The position numbers and the translations under genes were made by a program. This document shows, one piece after another, positions 13,529-26,340 of a stretch of 64,000 nt of DNA. Within the stretch, counting starts at the first letter, position 1. Every line of letters starts with the position of its first letter. Source of the stretch: Paraphysoderma sedebokerense (Eukaryota; Blastocladiomycota; Physodermatomycetes; Physodermatales; Physodermataceae); contig JAHLJZ010000002.1 of assembly GCA_025602915.1 (NCBI GenBank), positions 310,001 through 374,000 of the forward strand, read 5' to 3'. The notes below the pieces were generated by a model that worked only from the letters and a program-made list of their open reading frames with translations, made no database searches and was not told where the DNA came from.

Positions 13529-15372
13529 TCAATTCACAATACTGTCATTACCAGCCAACACCCCAATCAATCCTAACCCATCCATCACGAAATCCGGATG
13601 AATTTTGTTCTTTGCATCGTGCAACTGCAGCTCTTTTGTCACCCCAGTCAAAACTAACGCGGTCTTGATGTTTCCAGAGATTCCAAATTGAATATCCGTG
13701 TCTAACCTGTAATACAATTCAACGATTTTCGAAGCACACGTAGAATATGATTAAGATGATTGAGAACATAGTCAGCATAAAAACTCATAAATAAGGTGAC
13801 ATCCCAACGACGAAGGAGGTGAAAGAGGTTTACCTATCGCCGATCATACAAGTTCTGTTGGGATTTAAATGATACTTGGCTAATATACAATCCAACATCG
13901 TTTTGTGAGGTTTACCCAAAACGATGGGAGTTCTATTAGTTGCGGTGACCAACGGTGCGATGAGTGATCCGGTTCCTATTTTTCGTAAAATAAGTTAGCG
14001 TGAAGCAGGATCAATGGAGAACAGTACAATTGTACGATTGACGAATAAGTTGGTGGTATTAAAAAGTGTACCTGGGAATAGAGTTCCGTGGGTTGGAAAC
14101 GTTGTGTCCGTGTTTGTGGCTATAAACAAACAATCCGGATTCCGCAGGTAAGTGAACGCTTTTGCTAGTTTTTTGTAGTTGATCTGTTTTGGAACGTATT
14201 CAAGATTAGATAACGTCAGATATGATTTCGAAGTAGGTTTAGAATTTAAGATCGAATACGTACGTCCATGTCGAAACCACACACGACGGCACCGACCTGA
14301 GTAGACAAAGAGATAAGTAACTCAAACAGGCAATGAAACATATACATAAATGTCGAAATGAAACGAAAGAAACACAAACCTCAGGATCGGGTGTAATCGC
14401 GTCCAACTCTTCCGGCGTTTTTATATTTTCTCTATCGTCCTATGTCGTCACCAAACCACACAAACAATTCCAATATATCAAACATCAGTTTCAAAACAGA
14501 TATTGAATTTCGGAATCGCGAGATCAAAAAACACACCATTCCTCCGCAACACCTTATCCCCACATTTTCCAATTCATCCACAATCCCTTGTTGCCCCAAC
14601 ACATAAACTTTTTTGTCCTCCGGGAATTTTAATATAGTAGACAAATAAATAGCGGTTGCGTAAGACGAACCGAAAATTTTATCGTGTCGTTGTTCCGGTG
14701 CTGTCGGTTTAAACGAGGTGTCGAGATTCAGGGAGTCTAATTTTTGGAGGTACGATTCTCGGGATTTGGTGGAATTGTTGGTAACGAAAAGAAGTCTTTT
14801 GCCTAAATGAAGTTAAAATCATGACATTACCAACAGAGGAATGAAATTAGTCGGTGATTAAGCTTTCTTCCAATGGTTGTCTTCATGAAGTTCAGATAAC
14901 ATTCCAAGACTTCCATCATGACCTCAAGGAAAGAAATCAATCCGAGTTTTCGCACTGATTTCCTTCCATCCGGCACAAACCCCCATATATCCCACATTAA
15001 CCACAACTCCGAATAAGAAAATCTCGATAACCGAACTCTTCAGTATTCGGTACTCCCACAAAACTCACCTTTACTTCGCAAATACTCCAAAGTTTTTTCT
15101 ACCCCCGGTAACAACGTACTTCCCTGCCACAACACACCTATCCAAATTTATCATTCACCACCATTTCAAATCAAATCAACAACACCAGTTAGTTGATTCA
15201 TCGCGATATTGAAAAGTAAAAGTAAACAAAAAGGTGGGACGACCAGAAAATCAAGGGATTATGAATGAAAAGGGAGGACGGTCAAGATTTACGAACCGTC
15301 CATGTCTAATAGAAATGTATCAAACGAATCGACAAATTCGTTAATGTCGGACGGGGATTGAATCTGTTTCAT
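13529..15372 (-). CDS. PHO13: PHO13-type HAD phosphatase (4-nitrophenylphosphatase / phosphoglycolate phosphatase)
   Basis: Eight exons: 15372-15297, 15137-15069, 14802-14537, 14439-14380, 14296-14264, 14183-14072, 13975-13834 and 13706-13529 (311 aa, the usual length of yeast Pho13). HAD motif I is DMDGVLWQG with the nucleophilic Asp, motif II is LLFVTNNSTKSR, motif III Lys lies in LGKPHKTM and motif IV is MIGDRLDTDIQFG. The cap residues CLFIATNTDTTFPT are typical of the type IIA subfamily. These enzymes remove toxic metabolic by-products such as 2-phosphoglycolate; the exact substrate is inferred. The start chosen is the first true ATG giving the normal N-terminal length. Confidence 0.93.
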
Positions 15373-15806
15373 TACGATGGAGTTATATGATGATTTGTTG
15401 TTCACTTGTAGCTTTGAAAGATGCAAGTCCAGGACACCAAGGTGTTTCTTTTTGCGAATTTGTGCGGACAATCGTGGAGCGGAATCGCACGCGATAACTT
15501 CTCGTAAAAACTGATCCGGCCGAATATTGATATAAATGGAACAGTAAAAGAAGTTTTAGATCGTAATGTGGTTCAAGGAATTTATGGACGACAACTGGAC
15601 TCACGGATGTCCTTTCACCGGGCCACTAGTACGATTGAGCGACTCCGCTTAGCATGGCGGCATGATTTAATCCAAGGACAACATTGATCATTCCATTGAT
15701 TATTCCAAATATTATAATTTTTACAATAAATAATACATTACTGCTGGTACCTCCTAACAGGTACCTCATTTTAATGTACTACTGCGAGTATTACTGTGAA
15801 TACTTT
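15373..15806. other. Intergenic between PHO13-like and SYG1-like genes
   Basis: About 430 bp between tandem minus-strand genes, holding the PHO13-like promoter. The 8-mer GGTACCTC is repeated 15 bp apart near 15747-15769. Nothing else stands out. Confidence 0.45.
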
Positions 15807-18800
15807 TCAGGTATCAATGACGACTTGAACACTATCATCCTTACTCGTCCGTCGATCATTCTGTTCCGTACCTAAAACCGATTTTGCAATTATTGGACTC
15901 GCACGGCTCGAGTTCTTCTCTGGATCAATTTCTTCTATCGGTCCTTCCCTGTCGCGCGCGCCAGTGGTATCGAAACGTAATTTTGACATAGTACCGGCAT
16001 TCTGACTGACTCCTAAATCAACTCCCTCTTCCAAACTAATTTCTGTAGCTCCATTATTATTCATCATATCTGGTCCCCTGCCGTATCCATGCTCCATCGC
16101 GTCTTGATCATCATCGTGATTATCATTCCGATCGTAGTCTCGATACCGATAACTTTCCTTTAAGAGATTCGTCGCTCGAGGTTGTAGATTGGATTGTTTC
16201 CGTTTCTTAAGTTTCGTGAGGCTTATCAATCCATGACTCTCTCCATCAATTTCATCATCCCCTTCTTCGTAACGTTTTCGCCGATCTTCGTCCTCGTCTG
16301 TCGGGGGTTCGAATTTCGGGATGGGAATCTCTAGCGTCGCTCGGAACATACCACAGTTCGTAGCGTGTTCGTTTTCCCTATAATATACATTTAGTGATGA
16401 GAGACAAGACGGATATACACCCCAGTAGTTTGAATCAAGACGTACATTCGAATAAAATTCCACTGCCATCGTCGCAACATCTCAAATAAAGCTATAGACC
16501 ACGCCAAGAGGTCTTTATGACGAATGAATGCGGTGGTTGGTATCATTGACTGTAAAAACGCAAATTTCAAGTTAATGAGTCAAATAGTACTGAGTGAAGT
16601 AACGATAAATCGAGAAACACACCAAAGTCCATGAACATCGGAAAACAAAATTCGATATCATAGCGAAATAGTAAAACTAAAGAAAAAAAATATGTTAAAA
16701 AATGTCAGCTAACAAATTGGACGCTTGAAGGATAACTCACCCATCGTTTACTATAGAATAGCCTGTCTCGCAAGTATTTATGCTTTGTGGTAGGTTGTAG
16801 AAATCCCCAATCCATCAGGATATCCCACGCATATCCGTAGAGTGTGGATATAATAGAGAAAACTACCCAGAATGCGAGGGCCGGTGTTGTACCTTTTACA
16901 AAACCCCAAAAAAACAAGATCAGCGAAATAAGAATCAAAATTTCATATCAGCCCTGTGTCGCACCCTTAACTCTCCATGTCGCAGCTGCCCAAATGTTGA
17001 TAACGCCGGATAAATATTTCCCCCCGTTGATCAAATGAGGATTTACTCGCTTTGAATCATAATAACGTCTTAGACACTGTAACAAACGCCAAAAAGGGGG
17101 CAACATGGCTAGAACTGGAGTGAGCCATGAGTTTGATATCGAGCAGGTGAATGAAGATGTAATGTCATCGTCTGATTCGGAAGCAAGTGACATTGTCAGT
17201 GGGGGATAACATCCAATAATTTGAAGCATCGACAGGGTATAAGAGAGCGAAACTAGTTGATCGGCTATAGTGTTCATAATTGTCAATTGAAACGGCGACA
17301 GTTAAATTTCAGAAGAAGAGCAATGCTAAGGTTGAAAGTGACGCAAACCTATGAAGAAATCTCGAAATTGAACTTTGGTAGATGGTGCTGTAATAATTCG
17401 GTACTGCAATTCAATAATAGTGAAAAAGAATTAATCGTTCTATCCTTTCAAGCCATGTCCGTGATAAAATAATCAAATTACCATGGTTCTAACAAACCAG
17501 ACTCTTGCATTGGGATACCACAGATTTAGAGGCATAATAGTAATCGCAAGGATGAGGATGATCAAAACTAACGGCATATACAAGGATGCTGTTGGTGATA
17601 GTGTGTCTGAGAAAGTAAGGTAAACGAATATCGAGAAGACGAGGAAATATGATGATCCAAACTACAGATTTTCAGGTGAGATAAATGATACGGAGGGCCA
17701 AAGTTGAGTCAGCAAAAACGAAAGTTGACTAGAAAGAACCTATTGCAGATACGAACCTCCAGGAATTCCAGGTAATGAAGTCGATGTCTGTAATCAAATT
17801 CAAAAATGAAAGAATAGTTGATATTGACTTCTGACCAAGCGTATAAGTTCACAGTGAAAAGTGTAGTCAATAGAATCGGAATGAAGAGTGCGCCGTAGAG
17901 TTGTAAAAAAACTGCGTATTGTATCGAACCAGAGGGGAATTGAGGTTTAGCGAAAACTATTAATTTCGGTATGACTAGTTAGTTTGATATCTATTTGAAT
18001 TGTACGCAAAGGTAAAGGAACGAATTAATTGAGTGAGGTAATTACTTTTATGGATTGCTAAAGCTAACAATACGACGCCAACGCCTATATAAAATCCGGT
18101 CCGCCAGGAAACCCCATGAAACTTATGGTCTTTCATATCCGGTAGCCTCAATTTTTTCATTCCCAACTGTCGATTTCCTTCCGTAAAAGTTTGAATAAAC
18201 TCAGCCTGCGTTGAACGAGTTATTTAACCCGTGAGTCATCAAATCACAAAAGAGTAGACTAGTCAAACCTCGCATTTTTTTATCAGTCCATCTAGTTTCT
18301 TTGACGTACCCCATCGTGTTGTATGTAATTTTTCGTTGAAGTAAAGAGGTGAGCTATCCCATCCTGCAACCTTTTGGCAGAGATTAAGCTATGTTAATAA
18401 TACGAAATCTCAGTTAATGTAAACAGATAAAGTACTTTATCAAATTTCTTAAGAATTTTGGCGAAGCCAGTATAGTTCAAAATCTACGAATGGAGGCAGA
18501 GGGCAATATTACACGGGAATGGCAATTAGTTATTAATTATCATTCTTTTCGGAAACTTTCACAAACCTTATAATTTTTCAGTAGCTGCATGCTCCGATAA
18601 TGTTCCATTAATGCCTTTTTCACAGTGTGCTTCTGCATTACCGGAACTTCTTCGTTATCTTCAATTGCGGATGCGGCATAACTAGGCCGCCTGAAAAACT
18701 TCTGATTTGTGTCCTCTGATCCACTGAAGGAAAGACGGTTTACATGAAATATTCGATTGATCATGGGTACAGAAGATGAGGAGGAGTTCACAGATTCCTG

Positions 18801-19837
18801 CACAATGTAAGAGTTAGAGTCAATGCTTCAACTAAGATAGTGGAACCCCAACAAGAACACCCGAACGGGCTATACTACGCACATCATTGTCATTTTTATT
18901 CGATTTGTTAGATTTAGACTTTTTGTTTCGCCGTATCAGATCAGCCTGGTATGAAATGGAACGAGATTGTATGATGGCTTCGTCTTCCTTCGCTAGTAGT
19001 CCGTTTGTTAGTGATAAATTGCGGAAGTTCAACTAGTTTCTCGCAGAAAACCCATATGCGAACAGAGATCTCAACATACAGCAATAAAACTCCTCAACTT
19101 TCTTCAATTCTTGATCGAGAGCAGCGAAAAATTCACGCTCTTCCGGCGTCGCAGAATTGAGGTAAGTCTCCAATGTCATCGTCGATGGACCTAAAAAAAG
19201 CCACAGACAGCCATAATATATCCATTAGAATACTCAATGTACTATTGAACCGTCTCAGAGGGGTCGGCGCCTTATCAATGGCCTAAGATACATACTGCTT
19301 TCAGTTGACCCCATGTCTTTCAGACTTTTACGTTTATTCAACAGATTTCTAACAAATCTTGGTGACTCTGGAATTGGAAAAGTCGTCGGGTCTCGACTTG
19401 GAGATTGTAAGATCGCATCCGGTAACATCAAGGCTTTCATGCTTTTTGGTGTTTCTGGCCTATAATAGTGCAATCCGTCTGTCTTAATAAAACCACTAAA
19501 CGACGAGCATAGTACGACAAATTATAACTCAAATATACCTTTTTGGGATCAATCTCCCTTGTTTCTCCTGCAATTGCATCTGCGGTGACGGCATCATAAT
19601 CGGGGAAATGTTGGTCGACGATGGAGTTTTCGGAATAGGGAGATGCGGCTGTGAACTATTCTGCACTTGTGAGGGTGCATTCTCCGGCGATGATGCTGCT
19701 GAGACGGTAAGTATAATAGATTCATCTTTAGTTCTCTGCTTTATCTTTTTCAGCAACTTTTTGAGGTTTCTGTAGTCGATATATTTCGTTTCCCATTCGC
19801 TAATCGCTTCATTTTTTAACGTTTTAGCAAATTTCAT
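15807..19837 (-). CDS. SYG1: SYG1/XPR1-type phosphate exporter (SPX + EXS domains)
   Basis: A multi-exon gene starting MKFAKTLKNEAISEWETKYI, the SPX N-terminus, with the basic inositol-pyrophosphate-binding cluster YRNLKKLLKK. First exons are 19837-19539, 19459-19296, 19190-19080 and 18992-about 18879. The SPX domain continues through FFAALDQELKKVEEFYC, MEHYRSMQLLKNYK and ILNYTGFAKILKKFDK. Downstream exons give FYIGVGVVLLALA, FEFDYRHRLHYLEFLE and the EXS domain (ADQLVSLSYTLSML, ALAFWVVFSIISTLYGYAWD, LRRWQWNFIRMENEHATNCG). The last exon starts near 16378 and ends in a long charged tail of about 150 aa. XPR1/Syg1 proteins export phosphate and sense inositol pyrophosphates through SPX. The junction between the fourth and fifth exons (about 18803-18880) did not close in phase with the obvious GTAGTA donor and remains unresolved. 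Confidence 0.88.
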
Positions 19838-20461
19838 TCGTTAGAAGGATACTGCAATCTGTCTGTGTGTTAAAATTGTGTCTGTCACGGTCAGAACATA
19901 TGAGATGATTCTGTTTCCTGGTGACTTCGGTGGTTGGTTTCCAGACTAATGGACACCGCTCACGCCAGAATCATCTCAACCTTCGGAAACACCATGCTCA
20001 GATCACACGCAAGGGGGGACAATCCGATTGATGTCAATTGACTTTATTGTAACAAGGATTTGTTTCTAATGTTATCTATGTTATACCACAATTATTACGA
20101 TGAATTTACATTAAAGAAGCTTCATTAAAAGGCATAGGCGTCCCTGCGTTCTGTCTCAGCCTGTCTATCTAGTGCAAGTCACGCCAATCCTGAACGAAAA
20201 ACAGGTATTTACTGATATAAAATCTAGAAATCAAGCCATGTATCAGACAATAGTAGTGCGTCTGTGATGCTAACCGAACTCTCAGAATCTTGTTTAGAAT
20301 TGCGTGCATCCGCATCAATACGTGAGAAAATCAGATGAAGAAATCGCCCAATGTATAAGTGGGATCCACCTTCCGACTGTGAATAGAAGAAAGAACTGTG
20401 TATATCATAGCCTAGAATATACAAACAGAGTAACTGGGTGGCGATTTAATCAGAAATTATT
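19838..20461. other. Intergenic between SYG1-like and SPO11 genes, with a short inverted repeat
   Basis: About 620 bp between tandem minus-strand genes. A perfect 12-bp inverted repeat, GAGATGATTCTG at 19902-19913 and CAGAATCATCTC at 19966-19977, lies about 65-140 bp upstream of the SYG1-like start codon. Otherwise nothing is recognised. Confidence 0.55.
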
Positions 20462-22336
20462 CTACGGTTTGCAGACTTGTTCTCGGATTTTGTTCCAAAC
20501 ATAGCCATTTTCCTTCGCGAAAGATTCGATGGTCCCCAATGACTGAATTTCGGCTTTAACGTTAGAGAACATCATGTAGCATAGATTTCGGCTGAGGAGG
20601 GGGCAAATGCAAATAGTAAATCCAGTTAAGCTTATTAAGATGTTTAAGCTTCATGGTGGCGATCTGACCTTATTTCCTTGTATTCTGCGCGGCGAAGCCG
20701 ATGATCACTCAGAAGATACAATCCACGTTGACGATCATACTGCGTTAGCGGAAGGTATACATGCTCCGGGAGTTCGTCTCTGGCGAAGAAAGATTGAGTG
20801 ATTCACAAGAGGAAGAATCCTAATCTGCAAAAGTCCAATGACATGCGTGCTACCTGTACAAATCCTTCCATTTTACACCCATCCACTGAAGTGACGGAGT
20901 ACAGAGGCGTTCAGAGTCGAAAGACATATTCTGAGACCCGGAACGATAGGTCATGTATATGTGAATACCGAATGGATCGCAATCAGTTAAACACATAAAT
21001 GATCGAATTGCCGGGACGTGAACATTGAGGAAGTTGACGAATAAGCTGGTGGCCTGGTCGGGAAAGCCTTTCCCCTAAGTTACAAAGAATATCAGTGATA
21101 AACTGAAAAAACATAGCGTGATTTTGTACTCAACTGTAACCAGAATGCCACCTCCAAACCATTCAAATATTTTGAGCTGCATTAAATATCGAAACGTCGC
21201 CTCCTTCTCAATAACTAAAACCCACTGTGCGTTGCATTGAATTTTGTCGGCATCGGTTGCAAGATTTGCAACGACTGGAACAAGGACTCCCTACCATAAT
21301 AAAACAGCATAAAGCACTAGCAGAGTTAGACGAATTTTGGGTTAGAACAACTAGTTGTCACAATTACCTGATCTAAATCGACTGAAAGGTCAATTCTCGA
21401 CCCATCTCTTCTCGTCAAGATCAAATTGCCTGCACAGAGACCCTTTGGTGACGCTGTCTATATAATTAGAACCGCAATAGATGATGAATTAGCGACTAAG
21501 TATCGACTGTAATTTAATACCGACGCCACAGAGTTGTTACATACTACATTCAAACAAGATCTCGGGACACGGAACAAACACGTCAAGTCATCCACGATTT
21601 TGTCGACGACTACTTGCGCTCGAAAAAGTTGCGGATTTTGATAAAATATTTCCCTTCGCGATCATAACCATATTCGGATGTCAGTAATTATAGCGACAGA
21701 CTAATTATGAGAATTAGAACAAACCTCTTAGTCGAAGTGACATTCGAATGCAGTAATGAATGAATAGAGTTGAGTACAAAGAGATAGGCACCTAAAAATT
21801 GCATTCAGTATACATTACAGGATGCATATCATAATTGAATCATATACCAAGGGTCCTTGAGGACTTTCCACGATTGAATCCGACCTTGCGCCGGATCACG
21901 ATTGGTGAACTCTCCTGCGTGCTAAGTTTGTATGTCTGTGTCTTGTCCTCTTGATGTGCTGGGCATTCGGCTCGGTTTTGCTGATCACTGGAAGAGAAAT
22001 CAGATATTATATCTAAAAGTCTACCCTTTGCAAAAATCGGGCAATACTCAAATATAATTAGTACCTTTCTGATCCGAATTGACCTCCGGGTGGCGCAGCT
22101 CTCTCTGCTATGATTATCATGGGTGGTTTGTCTTCCCTCAAAGCTTGTAATAAATCAAGTGCCACTAATTCTATTGACCACATCATCTCATCTCTGACGG
22201 TGAGGCAGGTTCCATCCACAATAAAGCTGATTAGAAACCATAACGAGTTGCATTTGGACCTGACCATTGGCAACAGCAAGTAAGATACCTACCTCGACCT
22301 GGGAACTACTAAATCAATACCAGAGTGCGCATTCAT
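20462..22336 (-). CDS. SPO11: Spo11 meiotic DNA double-strand-break transesterase (Top6A-like)
   Basis: Ten exons, all in phase: 22336-22293, 22226-22065, 21987-21848, 21791-21725, 21653-21521, 21457-21368, 21290-21135, 21074-20854, 20779-20669 and 20591-20462 (417 aa). The winged-helix domain has STKREIFYQNPQLF with the catalytic tyrosine at Tyr142. The Toprim domain shows WVLVIEKEATFRYL with metal-binding Glu240, GKGFPDQATS, and LTDCDPFGIHI with Asp295 and Asp297. These correspond to the invariant residues of Spo11/Top6A, so the enzyme looks intact. It makes the DNA breaks that start meiotic recombination, normally with a TopVIB-like partner. Because the coding sequence is split into exons of 44-221 bp, no single reading frame reveals it. 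The start is an ATG directly upstream of the first spliced block. Confidence 0.93.
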
Positions 22337-22726
22337 TGTACGGATGATGATAAATAATATGTGAGTATTTTCGTGTTAATGTCAATCGCTTGGTCGAGAG
22401 GAAAGAACTGATTGAACAGGAGGAACGCGGGCGCTCATCAAAAGTCCATTCTGACTTCAGGAGATGTCTTGAACTACTTACAAATTTTATAGCAAATCAA
22501 TCCTACAAAATACAGTGCTCAAATTAAGGATTATTTCAGTGCTCCGGAAGCATAGCTAGTTTGAAATGGGTTGCTCTATATTCATTGTGGTGAGTCTGAT
22601 GCGGCATTTGGTTGCCAGGTGACGACAGTGATCTTCACTTGAAATCAACAAGACTCGCGACAAGGACAACGATAATTACGACACTGGGTCAGAATCACAA
22701 AGATTAGCTGATTGCACTTATTAGGC
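22337..22726. promoter_or_regulatory. Divergent promoter region, SPO11 / mitochondrial IF-2
   Basis: A 390-bp gap between divergent start codons must hold both promoters. No TATA box or meiosis-specific element was recognised with confidence. Confidence 0.45.
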
Positions 22727-25700
22727 ATGATTATAAGGTTCGCACGATCGAGAGGAAACTGTATCAAGGGGTTATCTTTACCTTCAAAGATTGATCGTCC
22801 ATATCTCATCGATATCCACCCGTCTCTTTCACCCTTTTCGACCTCTTCGGCTTCAAGAGATGTCACGAATAGTAAGAGTCAGACACAACAATTCAAGAAT
22901 AAGAACAACAATTTTCCGAAACGTCAAAATTCGTCGGAAAACCAGCAACGACAGAAATTTCAAAATCAAAATTGGCAATCTAATAGCTATCGTCGTCCAA
23001 ATACAAATCTTACCAATCAATTTACCCCCAGACCAATTCAATTCAGACCCGGCGGATATAAATCATCAGATAATTACCAGCAACGACCAGAGAGAAAACA
23101 TAATTGGGTAAATAGACCACAGAATCAACAAGGTCCATACAATCAACGAAATCGTCCTAATGGATTCGGGAAGACACAGCCATCTAATCAGTCGCAAAAA
23201 AGGGAACGTGCGCCACTGACAGCGGCATCGGAACAAAGTACCGTCAGTTTGATGGGGCCCGACGCTGAAGCTGTTATTGACGAAAAGCCATCGAGGATGG
23301 TAAATCGCCATCGAGTAAAGAAGGACGAGTTAAGACAAGCCGAAGCCACAACTCCGAAGGCAAAGGATGAAAAACGTCCGGTACCTAGGAAAGCTTTCAA
23401 GGAGAGAATTACACGGATAAGGCAATCTGGGTCACTGGATACGCTTGAAGAAGAAGCTTGGGCGTTGGAGGAAGAAGACGACTTAGAACTTTCGAAGAGG
23501 AGGAAGGCCAAGAAGCCAAAATTGATTCGAGAAGTCTTATTGCCGGAAGCTATCAGTATATCTAATCTAGCGCAGGTGCTCAGCGTCCCTAATGGTATTT
23601 TCTACAGATAAAACAATCAAATAGCAGATTATGACTATTGGAACCACTCCTTAACTCAATTAACTACTTTTAGATCGGTTAATTCGTCGTGCAAAACCTC
23701 TCCTTGGATTGACCGATATCTCATCGGACTACGGTACACTGCCAATTTTCAGTTCTCTCGTCATCTCTAACCAATTTTACTAATCACACATTTTTACGGA
23801 CATTTTTGTGTACAGTCTTGACGGCCGAACTTGCATCACTTCTTGCTTCTGAAGTCACTCCGAAAATCAAAACCATCATCCCATCCACAGAAGAAAATAT
23901 TGAAGCTGCATTTCTCAAGGTTCGAGAGCCACCCACACCCGAAATATACTCAAATTGGCCGTTAAGAGCACCGGTTGTGACGATTATGGGTCATGTCGAT
24001 CACGGAAAGACGACGCTGCTAGATGCATTGAGAAGCTCCTCGATTGCGGCAGGGGAAGCAGGAGGGATTACCCAACATATCGGTGCTTTTGAAGGTTTGT
24101 TATATAGTATATGGGCAACTGACACTGATATGCTTGATAACGTGCTTTCAGTTTCTCTACCTTCCAATCAAAAAATCACTTTTCTTGACACTCCCGGTCA
24201 TGCTGCTTTTGAATGCATCAGATCTCGCGGGGCTCAAGTCACAGATATCGTAGTTCTTGTTGTAGCAGCGGACGATGGATTAAAACCCCAAACAATAGAA
24301 GCGATCAAACATGCCCACAATGCGGAAGTACCAATGATTGTGGCAATTAATAAGATTGATAAAATTGGGAGTGATATTGTACGAATAATTTTATATTTTT
24401 CCGAATTGCCCACGTTTCTGTTCAGTTTCTTACCAACCTACTATCTTTCATATAGGACAAAGTAAAGCAAGATCTGATGCAATACGGAGTTATAGCCGAA
24501 GATCATGGAGGGGATACTCAAGTTGTCGAAATCTCTGCACTTAAGGTACCACTTTACTACTAATATTTCTAGTCAGCGTGGTGTGCTTACGGTTTTGTGC
24601 ACAGAAAACTGGATTAGACAAATTGGAAGAAGCCATCGTAACACTTTCGGAAGTCCTCGACATTCGTGGCGACGCTGACGGTCCGATTGATGGTGTAGTT
24701 TTAGAATCGCAAGTTCAGAAAGGAAAAGGGTAAGAATGCATTCATAGTCCTCATTCTGGGATTGCCGAGTAATAATGCATCATACATTTTTCCTGCGGTA
24801 CATTGATGTGTCCAGAAATGTTGCTACCGTACTTGTAAAGCACGGTACAGTTTCACCAGGGGATATCTTAGTTGCCGGATCAACATGGTGTAAAGTGAAA
24901 TCAATGTACAACGACCATGGACAGCTTGTGAAGAAAGTTTCACCGTCAATGCCGGTGGAAGTTTTGGGCTGGAAAGACTTACCCGGGGCTGGAGAGAAAG
25001 TTCGCCAAGTCGAAAGTGAGGTTAGTTTTGTCTTTCCTTAACTACCTCGTGTCTTGCTTTTTATGGCGTTGTAAGGATATAATATCTGACTTTTGCTCTT
25101 TATACAACTGATTGGCCAAATAATGGGAAACTACGAATTACACAGAACGGAGCGAAACAATATATTACAGCTCTTTCCCGATCTCTTCAGCGAACGAAAG
25201 AACTTCAGAATATTGACAATATAAACCAGAAACGGATATCAGAGAAAATAGAGTTTACGAAGGAAAAGAAAATACATGGGGGAAATACGAGCTTCGTCGT
25301 GGCACGTAAAGCGATAGCAGAGGCTAATCTACAGGCTGATCAGAATGCCAAAGTTGTACCTTGCATAGTAAAAGGTTTGTTGCTTACCTTCCGTTGTTTC
25401 ATTCATTCAATCGCTTCGTTTTCATGGAAGCCCACTGACTTGTTTTTCCCTCCTTTAGGCGACGTTTCTGGATCAGTGGAGGCCGTGACCACCGCCCTCA
25501 CGAATATTCCATCTTCCCAGATCAGACTCAACATCATTTCTTCCTCTCCAGGTGCAGTCTCTGAATCTGATATCGATCTAGCCACAACAACCAACGGAAT
25601 AATAATTGCTTTCAATTCAAAGCCACCATCTAAAATTCAATCGCTTGCTAATCATCGCTCTGTTAAAATATTCCATCATAATATTATTTATCACCTTCTT

Positions 25701-26105
25701 TCGAACGTGAAAGAGTACCTATCTAGTTTACTGCCACCTGAGTATAAGGAAGTTACACTCGGGGAAGCCGTTGTTGCGATGGTATTTAAAATTAATGTGA
25801 AGTCGAAGCCTGGAGATAAAGGGAAAGGAAAAGATTCGGGCGGGCAAAATGAAGAGTTTGTTGCAGGCTGTAAAGTTCTTGAAGGGAAGATTTCCAAGGT
25901 TGATGGAACTGTTAGGGTTTTGAGGAATGGAAAAGAGATATATGAAGGGTCGATCAAAAATTTGAAGCACTTTAAAGAAAATGTTAATGAGGTGGTGAAA
26001 GGATATGAATGTGGGATTGGTTTGGAAGATGGCGGTTTTCAAGTTAAAGAAGGTGACGTTATAAGATGTGTGAAGGTGACTGAAGTGCCGAGAAAAATTG
26101 AATAG
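22727..26105 (+). CDS. IFM1: Mitochondrial translation initiation factor IF-2
   Basis: Nine exons: 22727-23594, 23674-23733, 23816-24094, 24152-24378, 24456-24545, 24605-24729, 24816-25020, 25146-25374 and 25459-26105 (909 aa, all in phase). The N-terminus [15 protein letters not shown] is Arg-rich without acids, a likely mitochondrial presequence, followed by an Asn/Gln/Arg-rich linker. The GTPase shows GHVDHGKTT (G1), [10 protein letters not shown] (switch I), DTPGH (G3) and NKID (G4). Domain II ([21 protein letters not shown]) and the C-terminal domains follow, with DVSGSVEAV before the last domain. The factor recruits initiator tRNA to the mitochondrial small subunit. The first ATG was chosen because the upstream frame has no other ATG. 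A Lys/Gly-rich insert near 25800 lies in the C-terminal domain. Confidence 0.94.
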
Positions 26106-26340
26106 ATATGTGTGGCATCTATCGATTACGGTGAATTTATGATTAAGTGGTAGAGTAGGTTCATAATGATCTCTGAAAATGAATCCGAAATATTATTATC
26201 ACTCTAATCATGAATAAACACAGTAAAATGATGTGTTTTGTTTGATGATTGCAGCTTGTAAATTCGCCGAGCAATTTATTACATTCAACTATCCCAGTTT
26301 CCATCGTTCCAATCTATACATCGGTACTGCACACGAAGTT
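26106..26340. other. Intergenic, convergent 3' ends of mtIF-2 and SNRNP27
   Basis: About 235 bp holding both 3' UTRs. An AATAAA for mtIF-2 lies near 26213. Confidence 0.5.

Noticed and set aside
20300-21000. Small plus-strand open frames
   Set aside because: They lie antisense to SPO11 exons whose junctions all close in phase and carry catalytic motifs; the plus-strand frames have no motifs.
25021-25145. Possible second U12-type intron in mitochondrial IF-2 (TTTCCTTAAC in the intron)
   Set aside because: The branch-like motif is near the 5' end rather than 10-20 nt before the acceptor, and the donor GTTAGTTTTG does not match the U12 consensus. It is an ordinary GT-AG intron.
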